Part shown: positions 38,838 to 52,200 of the stretch, one piece after another | How the letters are laid out: each line of letters starts with the position of its first letter | Numbering within the stretch: the stretch's first letter is position 1 | Program-made: the position numbers and the translations under genes | The notes under the pieces: model-generated | Database searches by the model: none | Told to the model about the DNA's origin: nothing | The model's input: only the letters and a program-made list of their open reading frames with translations | Assembly (NCBI GenBank): GCA_004352715.1 | Contig: SCFE01000102.1 | Span: 1,046,745-1,110,744, forward strand | Source: Hofstenia miamia | Taxonomy: Eukaryota; Xenacoelomorpha; Acoela | Reading direction: 5' to 3' | Length of the DNA stretch: 64,000 nucleotides

Positions 38838-39628
38838 CAGAGATGAAACCGGCTACTGGCCGGGCCGAGGCCGGCAATTTGCCGGCCTGCAGCCGCCCTT
38901 AAAATTTAAGAAAGGGCGGTAAAATTAAGAGCCATTTACCGGCCAAAATGATTTAAAAAAATTCTTGTTTTATCTTATAAAGAGAATATTTTGCTTAGTT
39001 TTAGAAGATTTCTTATGAAAATCTAAACTAAGAAAATGTTTAGTTTCAGCAATCTACAGTTTTGCAATTATAGTGATAATTAAATTTACTTTCTGGAATC
39101 TCTCAATAATTTACTATAAATTGATTTTTTCTACTTTTTGAAAAAGCAATTTGACTTCAGTTTTTTATGGCAATTAGTAAAAATTTTTACAGAAATTGTT
39201 TATAATAATGAAAGTGTAATCTATAGGATTTACACTTGAACTTTGAGAGGCTTCATACAAATCAAGCAACTTGAACGCTTGGATTTTTCTAATTTTGGAG
39301 AGGAAGTTCAAAATAAATTTGAAAGACATTCAAACACAAATGTCAGTTGACACATACTACTAAAGGAGTAACTATGTTTGGCTTTAGCGACAATTTTTTT
39401 AGATATATGTATTTGTGTACTCATAAACTAATCAATACTAACTGAGGTCAAATGTCACAGCAATGTGAAACATAATGATTAATAATGCTACTCGCCTACC
39501 TTTATGTAATTTAACTATCATATATTAAATATACAAAGCAAAAAAATTACAGACCAAAACCGGAAGGCCGGTATTAGCTCTTGCCGGCCAACTACCGGCC
39601 TTAAAATTTCCGGCCGGTTCCAAATCGG
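38838..39628. mobile_element. hAT-type MITE with GC-rich ends
   Basis: An exact 8-bp duplication GTATGCCA flanks it (38830-38837 and 39629-39636). The left end CAGAGATGAAACCGGC and the inverted right end CCGATTTGGAACCGGC share the core. Both ends are packed with GGCCGG palindromes, while the interior is AT-rich and non-coding. Confidence 0.82.
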
Positions 39629-40011
39629 GTATGCCACTTGACCAGCGTCAACCGGCATCTCAAAACCCTGACCCGACTCAACCAGTTCCGGCCGACCGAT
39701 TTGCCACCGATTCTAACTGGTGGTATTGACCCTTAATTAATTAATAATTGCAATAATTGGCAATGATTTTAATAACCGTGTAGTATAAAGTGTGTTATAT
39801 GGTTATATTTGATGACAAGTTCATATTTACACATGCAATTGTTTGCCCATAAATCAATTAAAACGTACAATTGAAATCTTCTATGTAAAATTGATAATAA
39901 AGCCTTTTAATTTTGAGAAGGTATCTAATGAGGTATAATAAAATGTAGCAAGCATGTTTGTATACAAAAATAATATTCAAATAATCGCCAAAATATGTTA
40001 GTTTGTCAACA

Positions 40012-40380
40012 CCCCCGTTTACACGAGATGCAGAAGAGCTAAATTCGGCGTAGTAGCCAATACGGCACTATTTGTTGATCAAAATTGTTTTTTATAAATT
40101 TTATTAATCCGCTTTAGTAAAATATATATATTTTGGTGAATTCTTATTGGTTGCATACAAGGTAGGAAGCCAATCACAATTGAAAAAGGCAAACAAAATG
40201 ATTGACAAGTTGTATATCTATCACCAATACGGCTTGATGCGGAGGAGTGAATTCTGCTCCGGAGGAGCAATGAAATCGAGATAAGCGGCTACTAAAGCGG
40301 AGCACGTCTGAAGGCCCTTAATGCGGCTAGCCGCATCATTCGCTTTTTACCGGATCCTCCGCCTCGTGTGAACTGCCCTA
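40012..40380. mobile_element. MITE with imperfect inverted ends
   Basis: GTTTACACGAGATGC at 40017-40031 pairs imperfectly with the complement of GCCTCGTGTGAAC at 40361-40373. The GC-rich ends (CGGAGGA words) face an AT-rich middle. No coding capacity. The target duplication is unclear. Confidence 0.6.
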
Positions 40381-41012
40381 ATATAATAATCATAGTCCTA
40401 ACTCTTACCCCAACCCAACCCCTAACACCAACATAAGCCAGTTAGCACCTTAGCACTAAATCTAAGCTTAACCCAAACCATAACAAAATATGCTAGTAGC
40501 AATATGCAAATTTACTACAAATGCCAGTATAACTTATAAAATAATTATAACATAATATAATACTATTAACATGCTAATGAGTGATTCAACCGAGCGGAGA
40601 TAGCGCAAAATTACCAAAAACTGTGAAACTGGGAAACTGAAGTGATGTTTATAACCAGCACCTGAAACTAAGTTACTAACATCGTATATGTTAAGGCAGG
40701 TAATTGAAATAGTTTATTACGAATTAAGAATACTGATTGAAGCGTCTAGATGACAAATATTATTGAAATTAACCACTACAATTGCTAATTTACGCCTACG
40801 CCTGTTACTAGACGCAAAGCACACATTCTAGCGCCTTTTTAATAGCATTGAACAAATGCCGTTTGCATTAATTGCAGAAAAATTAACATGCGACTAGGCG
40901 TGAGAACAAGATCAGTAAATCAAATGAAAGCAATGCAACTTGAAGGCATGCAGTTAATTGTTTCGCGATTTTTTTAAATATTTCAATTTTAGAATAATTA
41001 CATGTAGACTTA
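40381..41012. other. Non-coding DNA with a CCCTAACC-like patch
   Basis: Positions 40405-40480 contain degenerate CCCAACCC/CTAACAC words. No gene was seen. Confidence 0.4.
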
Positions 41013-41152
41013 GGCTACGGTTAGACTATGTGATTGGTCACGAGTGATCTGCGCATTTTGGTAAAATCGCACGTCTAACTACCGAGATAATTAGCTATGT
41101 GAGGTGATTTTGTAACTGCTCTTGCTACCAATCACATATTCTAACAGTAGCC
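41013..41152. mobile_element. TTA-flanked MITE, GGCTACGG family
   Basis: The ends GGCTACGGTTAGACTATGTG and its inverted partner (GGCTACTGTTAGAATATGTG) are flanked by TTA at 41010-41012 and 41153-41155. It is 140 bp. A related copy lies at 44356 onward, in a p38b intron. Confidence 0.78.
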
Positions 41153-41290
41153 TTACATGCAATTTGGCCATTAAGTTTTTAATTTTATATGCAGCCAAAT
41201 AAAACTAAATCACGAACAACTAAATTAAGTTGACCTTGACTAAATATAAAAGGCGAACGGTTTAAGAATCTATAAACAGAGAATGCGGGG

Positions 41291-42077
41291 CAGGCATGCC
41301 TAAAAATTAATTTAAATCAATTTTCAAATTTTGAATCGTAAAAAATCAATTAATTTTAATTGGTACTTTGAAAAATCAATTAATATTAATTGCTATCAAG
41401 TAAACTCAATTAATTGCAATTAATTTAAACTAATTAACAAAATGACAAATTCTCAATGTAGCCAGAAGTTTTTTATCTCTAAGACAGTTGCTAACCTTTA
41501 ATAACTTTTGCATTTGTAGGTTGATGGGAGCATGCGGTGCATGGTTGCACAATGAGAAATTGCCATGCTGAAAAAGTTTCCAACACATTTGATGTTGGTC
41601 GAATAAATCTACCATTCCTTTTCCAAGTTTCCTCTTTTTCAGCAAATCTGTTGCATAATTCATGATAGTAGCAATTTCTCACAAGTGAAATATCATTGGT
41701 GTTCGTAATATATAGTGTGTGTTTTCAATGAATTAGAAAGAGGAAAACACTATTAGAAAGATGCAGAGTTTTGGAAATGGTAACACAGCTCAAAACGTTG
41801 ATTGACTGCTACACTACTGTTTTTCTAATAATTATTGCTCTATGAAAAAAATGAACGATGAAAGTGCTGGCAGCCAACAACTATTGGTTAACCTTTGTTT
41901 TATATGTATTCAATTCATATCATAGATTTTTAAATAACAATTAATGTAAATAAATTGCAGAGTAAAAAATCAATAAATTTAATATTGGATTCCCAAAATC
42001 AATTAATTTTAATTTTGAATTCTTGAAATAGATTAATTTAAATTAATTTTCAATCAATTAGTTTTTAGGCATCCCTG
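41291..42077. mobile_element. hAT-like element with CAGGxATGCCTAAAAA ends
   Basis: The left end CAGGCATGCCTAAAAA and the inverted right end CAGGGATGCCTAAAAA are hAT-style. The flanking octamers ATGCGGGG and ATACAGGG agree at six of eight positions, i.e. an aged target duplication. Sub-terminal AATTAATT repeats occur at both ends. A minus frame inside (41430-41663) reads VDLFDQHQMCWKLFQHGNFS; I recognise no family, and it may be captured or chance. Confidence 0.7.
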
Positions 42078-42160
42078 ATACAGGGAATTTTTAACCCGAC
42101 ACAATGGTGCAAGTGAAGTCATGAAACACCTCAACAAAAGATGCGTAATTGTACTGTTTA

Positions 42161-42971
42161 AGGGGGTGCCACACTGTTAGTCTCTTGACTTCAAATATTT
42201 GAGTAATAGTCAAAAGATGTGTCTGTGTAAATTGCATTGCATATACATGTACACAAATTATTAAGTAGAGTCGCTATAATTAAGGGGGTGGCACACGGTT
42301 ATTCTTTTGACTATAGTCAAAATTGCGGTTTTGCATTCTTTTGTCTATTAGTCAAATAATTTGACTATTGGTCAAAAACAATTGCGTAAACTGCATTGCA
42401 GATTGCATATATGCATGTGCATCTATTATTAAGCGGGTCGCTGTAATTACATTTCAAATATAGGCTCCAGGAAAACATTGAGACGATATTAAAGAAAGCA
42501 CCGAAGCGTTCGTTTTGAATGTGTAGTTGATCATTCATAAACAAATGCAGGGGTAGAGAATTAGGTAAACATTTATCCCAATCTGTAAAGTAAATCTTCA
42601 TAATTATTCGTAATTGAAACAGCTGTCTTCAAATAATATCCAGTTAAACAACTTCTCAAAATTTCTTTAGGGTGTTTCTGTTTGCGACCATCTTAATTGC
42701 CACTATCTTAATTAAATTGTGTTTTTATTAATGATAATTAAGTTGAAAAGAGCAATGTTATTCAAAATACAATTTTGATTTTCTTATAAAATTGCAAAAA
42801 GTTGACCATTGGGGAGTGCCACACGATTAGGCAAAAGACTAATAGTCATTTTCAAATAGAACGATTTCTATTTTATAATTTGACTAATCGTTAACCGCAA
42901 GTCACTTTTTGGGTGTGCTGCACGATTAGTTTTTTTACTATATTCAAAAGACTAACCGTGTGGCACCCCCT
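42161..42971. mobile_element. TTA-flanked element with AGGGGGTGCC ends, compound
   Basis: AGGGGGTGCCACACTGTTAG at the left and its inverted partner (GGCACCCCCT) at the right are flanked by TTA (42158-42160, 42972-42974). Further copies of the end motif at about 42281, 42813 and 42910 indicate nested or internally duplicated copies. ACTATAGTCAAAAG-like words recur. Confidence 0.75.
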
Positions 42972-43118
42972 TTATACTCTAAATATAACGATAAACAACG
43001 AAACTGACCTGAGCGATGAAACAAGAATATATACTATATATATATATATATGGCATTATATGAGTGAAATGAATGTATTCCGATATAATATATTCAAAAC
43101 AACATGTTTAAACCTTAC

Positions 43119-43292
43119 CCTTCCACGTGGAAAGATTGTGCTGTGTTTTTTCGAACGAATCGTCGAATTCCTCAGAAATAGGCTCGTCGTCCGGATCATG
43201 GTAATCTTCGAGATATTGATGTTCCAGTGCGGCTTCGGCATTAATCCTCATACTAGGGTCAATGATCAGCATCCTATCCATTAAATCCAAAC
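43119..43292 (-). CDS. p38: p38b exon 9: C-lobe end and common-docking site (174 nt)
   Basis: This exon encodes [20 protein letters not shown] and the segment through [17 protein letters not shown] to TWK. It includes the acidic common-docking residues. The acceptor is AATTTAG and the donor GTAAGG, ending in phase 1. The last short exon was not found below 43119. Confidence 0.94.
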
Positions 43293-46200
43293 CTAAATTA
43301 ATAACGCTGAAAAACGAACATCGTAGTGCATTTGGAAATTCCTTTATTAAATTTATATTAGACAAAATAATTTAACTATATGCACAGTCTGTTTCAAGAG
43401 ATAATGTAACACAATTAACAGTGCAAACATTCCCAATCTATAAAGGATTTCGTAGACTGGCAGAAGTGCTGTTAAATGAGCACGTAACGTTATAAAACAG
43501 TATATAATGAAATATGTGCATGTCATAATTTTATAAACGTGGAATTGGGAAAAATGAATTATAAAATTATTCGAATTATTTTCATGTATTTCCAATGTAA
43601 TACATGCATGTTAATGATTTGCGAGACCGGGATTTACCCACCCCTACTAGCGAAAATGAGTGGGTGCGCTTTCTATTCCACATTATATGCATCATAAATA
43701 TCAATATTTTTTAAAAAATATTTTAGATAAAACTTTGAAAATATAATGCGCGCGATTTGCGTTAAAAAACTTTTAAAATTTTTTAACAGCAGTTTAGTTT
43801 AAATTCATATATTTTTAGGAAAAAATTTTAACCACGCCTCGCTCGAAATTTTCTAGGACCGCGCCTAAGAACTATGGAAAAAAATATTAAAAATATTATG
43901 GCTTTATTGGAGTTTGCAGATATTGACTTACTGCTATGTTGTGTCGTTTGTAAATTTAAAATCCATTACGTTTTAGAAATAGCTGAAACTCAATTACAAT
44001 GATAGCATAAAATTATAGATAAATTAATTACAAATATGGTACCTGAATAATTGGCGTTGACAAAATACTGACTGAAATTTTTTCGATTAAATTGAGGTAT
44101 TTGGTTCTTTATATAATTTTTAGCCTAAAAACAAATAATTGATAATATCTAATTAAATAATTCACGTAGAAATGATCATTTTAAAATTAGGCAACCTTTC
44201 TACAATTCATTATGAATTCTAGTTTAGCAAAAAATGTTTTTGAGGTCTTTTATGCAAAAACTAAAGCTAGCAAGGCTGAAAGTGTATCTTACCAATATAT
44301 TCGTTATTTATCAAGAAATGATATACATTCTCTTAAAAATGTGTCTTTGCAATAAGGCTACGGTTAGACTATGTGATTGGTAGAATCGCATTTCTAACCA
44401 TACGAGATAATTAGAGATGTGACGTGATTTTGTAACTGCTCTTGCTACCAATGACATAGTCTAAGAGGCGAGGGCCCAAGAGTAAATACTTCAACTNNNN
44501 NNNNNNNNNNNNNNNNNGACTATGTGATTGGTAGAATCGCATTTCTAACCATACGAGATAATTAGAGATGTGACGTGATTTTGTAACTGCTCTTGCTACC
44601 AATGACATAGTCTAAGAGGCGAGGGCCCAAGAGTAAATACTTCAACTATGTAAAAAATTTATAATTAGGAATTCCCACAACAGTACCGTAAATGCTAGAA
44701 AAAACACATTATTAGTTCCTAACTAGTATTTAAATATGTTTTGTATGTAATTTTGCATAGTATTATAGAAATTTTACACTAAATGTGTTCAATATTTGTG
44801 TAAGCCTCACAAAAAAATAATTGAAAAAGTGATCATTTTTCGAAAATTGGAGGGCTCCCATGACGTCAGCGTGAAGCCAATTTTTGCAAATGCATTCATA
44901 CTAAGCACAAAGTACCAAAATCTGTGCAAAATAAACGAATTTTAACCAAATTCTTCAAATATCAAAGCAATGCCGTAACTCGTCCGAGGTGCATTGCATA
45001 ATCTACATGCGCATAGTTCACAGAAGATAAAACATTTTTCACACGCCTCTCGAAAGTAAGTTTAAAATATTTCAGAAAAATTGAGATGAATTTCTAATCA
45101 CGGATTATATGGTGAATTTCATATTAACACAGGCATTTTAGGAATCATTTGGAAGTAACTGAATGGAATCGAAAAGTGTATCATACTGATTCTCCTTCGA
45201 TGCGGTTTAGAAAATCATCGTTGGGCGTTCCACACAGCTCAATAATTAGCCTCAGTTGGTTTATGTGATCGTCACCAGGGAAGAGCGTTTTCCTCGTTAG
45301 GAGTTCAGCAAAAATGCACCCAACTGACCAAATATCAACTAAACAGTAAAAGTAAGCAACGAGCACAGTCGATTGTATGTTAACTATTAGAAATAATTAG
45401 AAAACGGAGGCACTAAAATAATTGGTGAAAAAAATTATATCGAGAATCTATATTACAATACTTTCTAAATGTCAAAATTACTTTTTGGGCTCCTCAGCCC
45501 TGAGGAGGAGCAGGATTATAACATTAAAACGAAATTTTGCACAAAGATTCTACACAGCATTATAAACTTGGAATGTTCAGCATTTCAATTTCATCATTAC
45601 TTTTGATGACGCCATAAAATTTAAAAACATTGGGTATTTTTTTTAAAAAAAATTCAATATTGATTTTAAATTCATAATTTTCTTGTGCATATTACATACT
45701 GTTTTTCATATTAAAAATATGTTTTTTTAAAAAAATGGGAGGACTGTGCGATCCGTTGAAAAACAATACCATGCATAAAATGGGCAGAAATTTAGAAACA
45801 TTTTATTAGGGGACATGATCACAATAAAATTTAGGAAAAGCTACCTGAGGTCGTATAGAGTCAAGTAATTGTCGCCGAAATTGAGTGGTCTACGGTAGAC
45901 ACAAAGAAGTGTGTTACTGAATTTAAGTTAGTGGGCAAATTCCATTCAGTCTTTTTAAATGTCATAGTACAGCGCAGATAAACGAATTTTTTAGTTATCT
46001 TTTTATAGTGACAACATGTATCAATGTATTTGACAAAATATAAAAAATTCAAGAAATTCGACGCTTTTTTACAAAGGTGTTAAGGTATATTGTGTGTACT
46101 GTCATTTCGGATATTATCTACAAATATTAGCAATAGGCAGTTAAAGAAACCGCGGATTTAATAATACAGATCTGGACATTTCTGATTGAATTGTCACGAT

Positions 46201-49200
46201 TCCAAAAAATTATAAACTAAACTAGCATCTAAAAGACTTTTTCGACTAGGATAATAATTGGCAAAATTCGTTTTGATCGAAACCTCTTTGGAAAATATAG
46301 TAACTTTATTTAGTGTTATGAAAATATAATTAGAACATGCATTTTTCTATGGAATAACGTTTTACTATTATCGAAAAAAGTAAGATATACAGAACAGATA
46401 TTCGAGGTGCCCATAAATATCCAGACAAATTCTAAAATTTGTTCGAAGGGCAGAAATAAAAGCAGAGGCCATGGGAAAATGAATTGCTCAAAGCTTAATA
46501 AATGAACGTAACGGAATGTGTACTTTTGAAAACTTTACATCAGAACAGACTTGCAACGAGCCGAAATTTTTTAGCTCATTCGGCTCGGCTAGTTTGGATT
46601 CTGAATATTTTCGACTAGGCTCATTTTAGTTCCCTAGTTTTATAAAAAATTTGTCCTTAATTGATTTTTTGAATAGTTCTTCCTGAAATTTAATAAACAT
46701 TTAAAATAAGTCTGTAAGGNGCTACCTGAGGTCGTATAGAGTCAAGTAATTGTCGCCGAAATTGAGTGGTCTACGGTAGACACAAAGAAGTGTGTTACTG
46801 AATTTAAGTTAGTGGGCAAATTCCATTCAGTCTTTTTAAATGTCATAGTACAGCGCAGATAAACGAATTTTTTAGTTATCTTTTTATAGTGACAACATGT
46901 ATCAATGTATTTGACAAAATATAAAAAATTCAAGAAATTCGACGCTTTTTTACAAAGGTGTTAAGGTATATTGTGTGTACTGTCATTTCGGATATTATCT
47001 ACAAATATTAGCAATAGGCAGTTAAAGAAACCGCGGATTTNGGGATGAGATTAATAGCTGCCAAATTATGGGTACTAAGATGTTGGAAATTTGCTTGAAA
47101 ATGGAACAGCAGAAGAATAAATTAGCAATGAGGAAACAAGGCTCGTGTTTGCCCAAAGCAGTGCTCAAGTTCTACGAGAATCGTTGACAAATCTGTATCA
47201 GACATTCACTAATTACAAATTAGGAACTTTAAGTGTGCATTAAAAAAAACGTCTGACCAATTACTGTTCACAGCTCTCTCATGAAATACTGTAAGTACAA
47301 CTAAATAAACTGGAATTATTTAAACAACAATTAGATTTAGGGGATGTAGACAGAAAAGCAGACTTCAAAGCCGCGCGTTTACGCCACGGTCGATTGGACA
47401 GAGTTTGTCTAAACTGATACAATATTATTGAAGTGATCAATTACAGACGGATGTTTTATTTCATCTACCAGAGATGTCCCAACAAAATAGTTTCAAGCGT
47501 TAAAATGTAATACAAACTACTTTAGGTAAATGATTACAGGATTAGAGACGCCGGAACATTAAGGGGGCAAAACTTCCTAAGCCTACATGCCTATATATTT
47601 TTATATTAGTCGTACTTTAGGGCAGCTTAACAATTTGATATTTTTATCAATTAGAATTTTTTAAACAATTTAAAAAATACATACTATAATTATAGTTCAT
47701 TAATTACATGAATATATTAATATTATAATAAACAAAAGGTAATCCAAAAATTTTATTAATTAAGAAATGAAAGGCATTGTTTTTCTGATATACTGATTAT
47801 GTAGAGCATGTCTTAAACAAAATGTATTCAGAAAGTTCGTGATTATTATAATCACAAACAAATTTTTTTATAAATAATGGGGTATTAATTTATTTAATGT
47901 TGCTTATATTAAATTTAAAATATGTAATCCAAATTAAAGTTCAAAATTTAGTTTAAAAATGAATTTTTCTATCAAGGATTTTAATACACTCTACTACAAT
48001 TTTTTTAATGTCTTGCAATATATATTTTGGGTTTGTTCTTTAATTTGCCATTGTTTGTGCTATTCTTGTTTTAATCGTCTTAGCTGCAATTTTGAAGTAG
48101 GTTTTATCTTATTGTTTGAAACAACTTCAATTCTCAATTCATAGTAACATTGTAAAATGGTGATTTTTGAATTTGGACATAATAAAATTAATAGGGCGCT
48201 AATATCTTAAGAAACTCAACTATTTAAACTCTATAAATATATTATAATTATAGTTGATGACAATTGTAGGAATTAGATTAATACAAGGCTTACAAATAAA
48301 CAAAGAAATGAATTTGTGGCAGTTTTAGAAGAGCAATTATCAATTTCCACTCATAATCAAAGTCACGCCAATCAGAAACGGATTTGCTTCTTGTGGGTGG
48401 ACAATAACCTATTTCAAACATAAATGGACATTGGCCTAAAATTGAGGCCCACGCCCAGCCAAATTCGCCTGGGCCATTTAAATCACAGTCATTTTCGGCT
48501 CATTTTATGATCTTTTACAAAAACATTTCTAAAAGAAAGTTTGATACTACTGTAATATTTCAAAATTCATTATTGATTTTTCAACAGATTTGAGAAGATT
48601 TACATTCACTATTGCGTAAGTGGTTGCATTTTTCTAATATCTCGGACCAAGCCCGACTGTCCTAAGTGGCGGTACATTGCATTGTTGAAGCACTTGAAAT
48701 TTCGTATTTGCATAACATAAATATATTTTAAGTCCATGCTTATTTAGTGTTAGAATACTTATTTATATTCGGATTGGTTTCGGAACAAAAACTAAAAGTC
48801 TTTTACAAATTCGGATCGGATCTTAAAATTTTGGATCCGATTCAATCTGGTTCGCTTAGTTACCAACTCAATAAAATTATCTGGTGCCTTGCATATTGAA
48901 AAGCTGTTAGATAGCGTGCAAGTGTCTTTTTAAAAAGAATCCAAGCAATTTCCTAAAACTTCAAGAAATTCAAATATGTCATCTACTGCTCGTCCCAGGT
49001 TTATGTCTTCTATTGCTTGATAAATCGGATCGGTATGTTTCAACAAAGTAAACAGTTTGTGTAGGCGAATGGTGGGGTCAACAATGGAGCCCACGTGGAC
49101 CCCACCATTTGCACACAAATTGTTTACTAGGAGTTGAGCGGTAACAATGTCTGGAATTTTTGCCTAATTTTCCCTAAAGTACCTCATTACCTACAAATAA

Positions 49201-52200
49201 CTATTTCACCGAATTCCCAATGTGTGGGAGTCCATGTTTTAAAAGTGCGCTGAATATCAGCAGAACAAACGTGCGAATTCCGCAGGTATTTAAGAATCAA
49301 ATCTATTTGGCTTACGATGGGATGCATTTCTTTTGTTGACATTACAGACTTAAAACAAGTTGGCTATGTGCACATGACATCCGTATACATGCAAGTACGA
49401 TAACCAGTCTTTATTCGCTTTCTCATAAATATCATGTTTGAAGCGTTGTCCGTTACGATGCCGGTCACTCTAACGCCAAGTTCTTTTTGTACGTACTTAA
49501 TCTGGTCAGATAGTAGATGTAAAAACAAAGATGTTATTAAAAATTTGTAAATAACATGCCAGCCTTGCTCAAAGTTATTCAATTTTTTTTGGGTATTCAC
49601 AATTTACAATATCTAGACATAAAAAATATAAGCTGGTTAAAATAACTATTTTCTTCATACCAAATAGTGACTGGAGCTAAATATAAGGGCAAAATTGGAA
49701 AATATACAAGCATATATTACTGTATATTACCAAACAAATTCACCTACCTTCTTTCCCGTAATGCTGCCAACTCAGCATAATTTCGGGAGCTCTATACCAT
49801 CTAGTGGCAACATACCCAGTTAATTCATCATCAGTAACTCTTGCCAAACCAAAGTCAAGAATCTAAATATTCAAAAAATATTTTAAAATATAAGATAAGA
49901 AATTGAATTAACTACCCTATTCTAAACTAGAAACTACCTCTTCTATTTCAACTTAATATTCGCTTCCAGCAAAATTTTTGACATTTTCATTAATGAACAG
50001 CAATTCTAATCGATAAATCAACAGAGTGCTTACATTCAGTGAGGGATTTATCTACTTGTTGACAAATTTTGTATAGAAAAGTTAAGTTTCTGCAGTACCA
50101 GAACATTTTCTTGCTCAAAGTTATTCAATTTTTGTGGGTATTCACAATTTACAATATCTAGACATAAAAAATATAAGCTGGTTAAAATAACTATTTTCTT
50201 CATACCAAATAGTGACTGGAGCTAAATATAAGGGCAAAATTGGAAAATATACAAGCATATATTACTGTATATTACCAAACAAATTCACCTACCTTCTTTC
50301 CCGTAATGCTGCCAACTCAGCATAATTTCGGGAGCTCTATACCATCTAGTGGCAACATACCCAGTTAATTCATCATCAGTAACTCTTGCCAAACCAAAGT
50401 CAAGAATCTAAATATTCAAAAAATATTTTAAAATATAAGATAAGAAATTGAATTAACTACCCTATTCTAAACTAGAAACTACCTCTTCTATTTCAACTTA
50501 ATATTCGCTTCCAGCAAAACCATTCGCTTCCAGTAAAAATTTGGACATTTTCATTAATGAACAGCAATTCTAATCGATAAATCAACAGAGTGCTTACATT
50601 CAGTGAGGGATTTATCTACTTGTTGACAAATTTTGTATAGAAAAGTTAAGTTTCTGCAGTACCAGAACATTATTGGTCTTCTTAGTCCTATAGGACAACT
50701 AATATTTTGACCAAAATTATTAGGAATATTGTGAAATAGTGTCAGTCCCACTTTAATGCCAGTCACACTATAATATTTACACACCACCTTAATTTATTTT
50801 TTAAAACAGTGAATTGACATTTTGTGAAAATCAAGATATTTAATAAAAATTTTTATGAAACTTACTTTCAATTCACAATTTTCATTTACAGCAATATTGC
50901 TGGGTTTCAAATCCTAGACAGAACAGTTAATTAATGAACAAATTACAAATTGTACTTACTCTATGAATTATGCCGGCTGAATGCAGATACTAAACATTAA
51001 CAATTTAAACTCGTATTTACGAATGAAAATATTATCAAGTCCTTAAAGGATTTCACAATTTTCGAAAAAACGGTCACGCAAAGCAACATTGAAATAATAG
51101 CAGGAAATACAAACTTCGAAAATACCGTATGTATCAGACTTTTAAACTGAATTTAATCGTTCATAGGTTTTTCATTTACAGCAATATTGCTGGGTTTCAA
51201 ATCCTAGACAGAACAGTTAATTAATGAACAAATTACAAATTGTACTTACTCTATGAATTATGCCGGCTGAATGCAGATACTAAACATTAACAATTTAAAC
51301 TCGTATTTACGAATGAAAATATTATCAAGTCCTTAAAGGATTTCACAATTTTCGAAAAAACGGTCACGCAAAGCAACATTGAAATAATAGCAGGAAATAC
51401 AAACTTCGAAAATACCGTATGTATCAGACTTTTAAACTGAATTTAATCGTTCATAGGAAAAATGAGAAAGAAAATTCCAAAAAATCGAAATGAAACCAAC
51501 TAGCATTCAAAAAGCCATAATTTGCATTTTAAATTTGAAAAATGTTTTTTATTTGGTCCACCAGCTCCCTTGACAATGTTCGTAAAAATTCGTGATTTGA
51601 CTTTTAAACTATGAAGCTGAGTGTAAACAAATGCAAGTCCACAAATTTTAACATCAATGCTTGAAAGTAAATATGATTTTAAAATTTATTTTATATTACA
51701 TCCAGTTTTTTAAAAGCAATAGCTACTAGGAGGTAGGCCTACAATTGCTCAGAAAAATTGGCAAAATTTAGTGATTTTGCCTAGAAAATTGGAATCTCTG
51801 GGCATATCATTTCACTTGTTAACAATTGTTGTTCACACTTGTAGCTTTGATTATATTAACTCAAATGACATTGACAACGCTGAGCAAATACTGTTATACT
51901 GATGTGTTCATTAAATAAAAATTCTTCTTTTAAAAAGTTTTTCACAAATTTAGCTGAAAAAGCAGCCTAGTCATTTGTTTAAAATATTACAATTTTCTCG
52001 GCTAACACTGCTTATAAAAAACTGGGTTTATTACGCATTGAATAAATATTAAAAAAACTAAAACCTTAATTCCGCGAAGAATTTGATAGAGCAGAAATTG
52101 CACGTGTTCGTCTGTGAGCCATTGTGACTTAATGATAGAATTCAAATCTGCCCCCATTAAATGCGTTACCAAATAACTAAATGTACAAATGAGAACACCA

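Larger units (their letters stand above)
49564..50670. repeat. Tandem duplication of about 550 bp containing the TGY exon
   Basis: Copy 1 is about 49564-50109 and copy 2 about 50110-50670. The copies share the exon exactly, but differ by a 1-nt change in a T run and about 15 nt around CATTCGCTTCCAGTAAAAAT. There is no N at the join, so a real duplication is plausible. Confidence 0.85.
50879..51457. repeat. 290-bp perfect tandem duplication with catalytic-loop exon
   Basis: Copy 1 (50879-51168) and copy 2 (51169-51457) look identical throughout. Each carries the 30-nt exon; the breakpoint cuts the 48-nt exon in copy 2. Confidence 0.88.

Noticed and set aside
40405-40480. CCCTAACC-like patch as an interstitial telomere repeat
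   Set aside because: Units are irregular with no consistent period.
42365-42601. Minus-strand frame after TTTACAG, considered as the last p38b exon
   Set aside because: It lies inside the TTA-flanked MITE and does not resemble p38.
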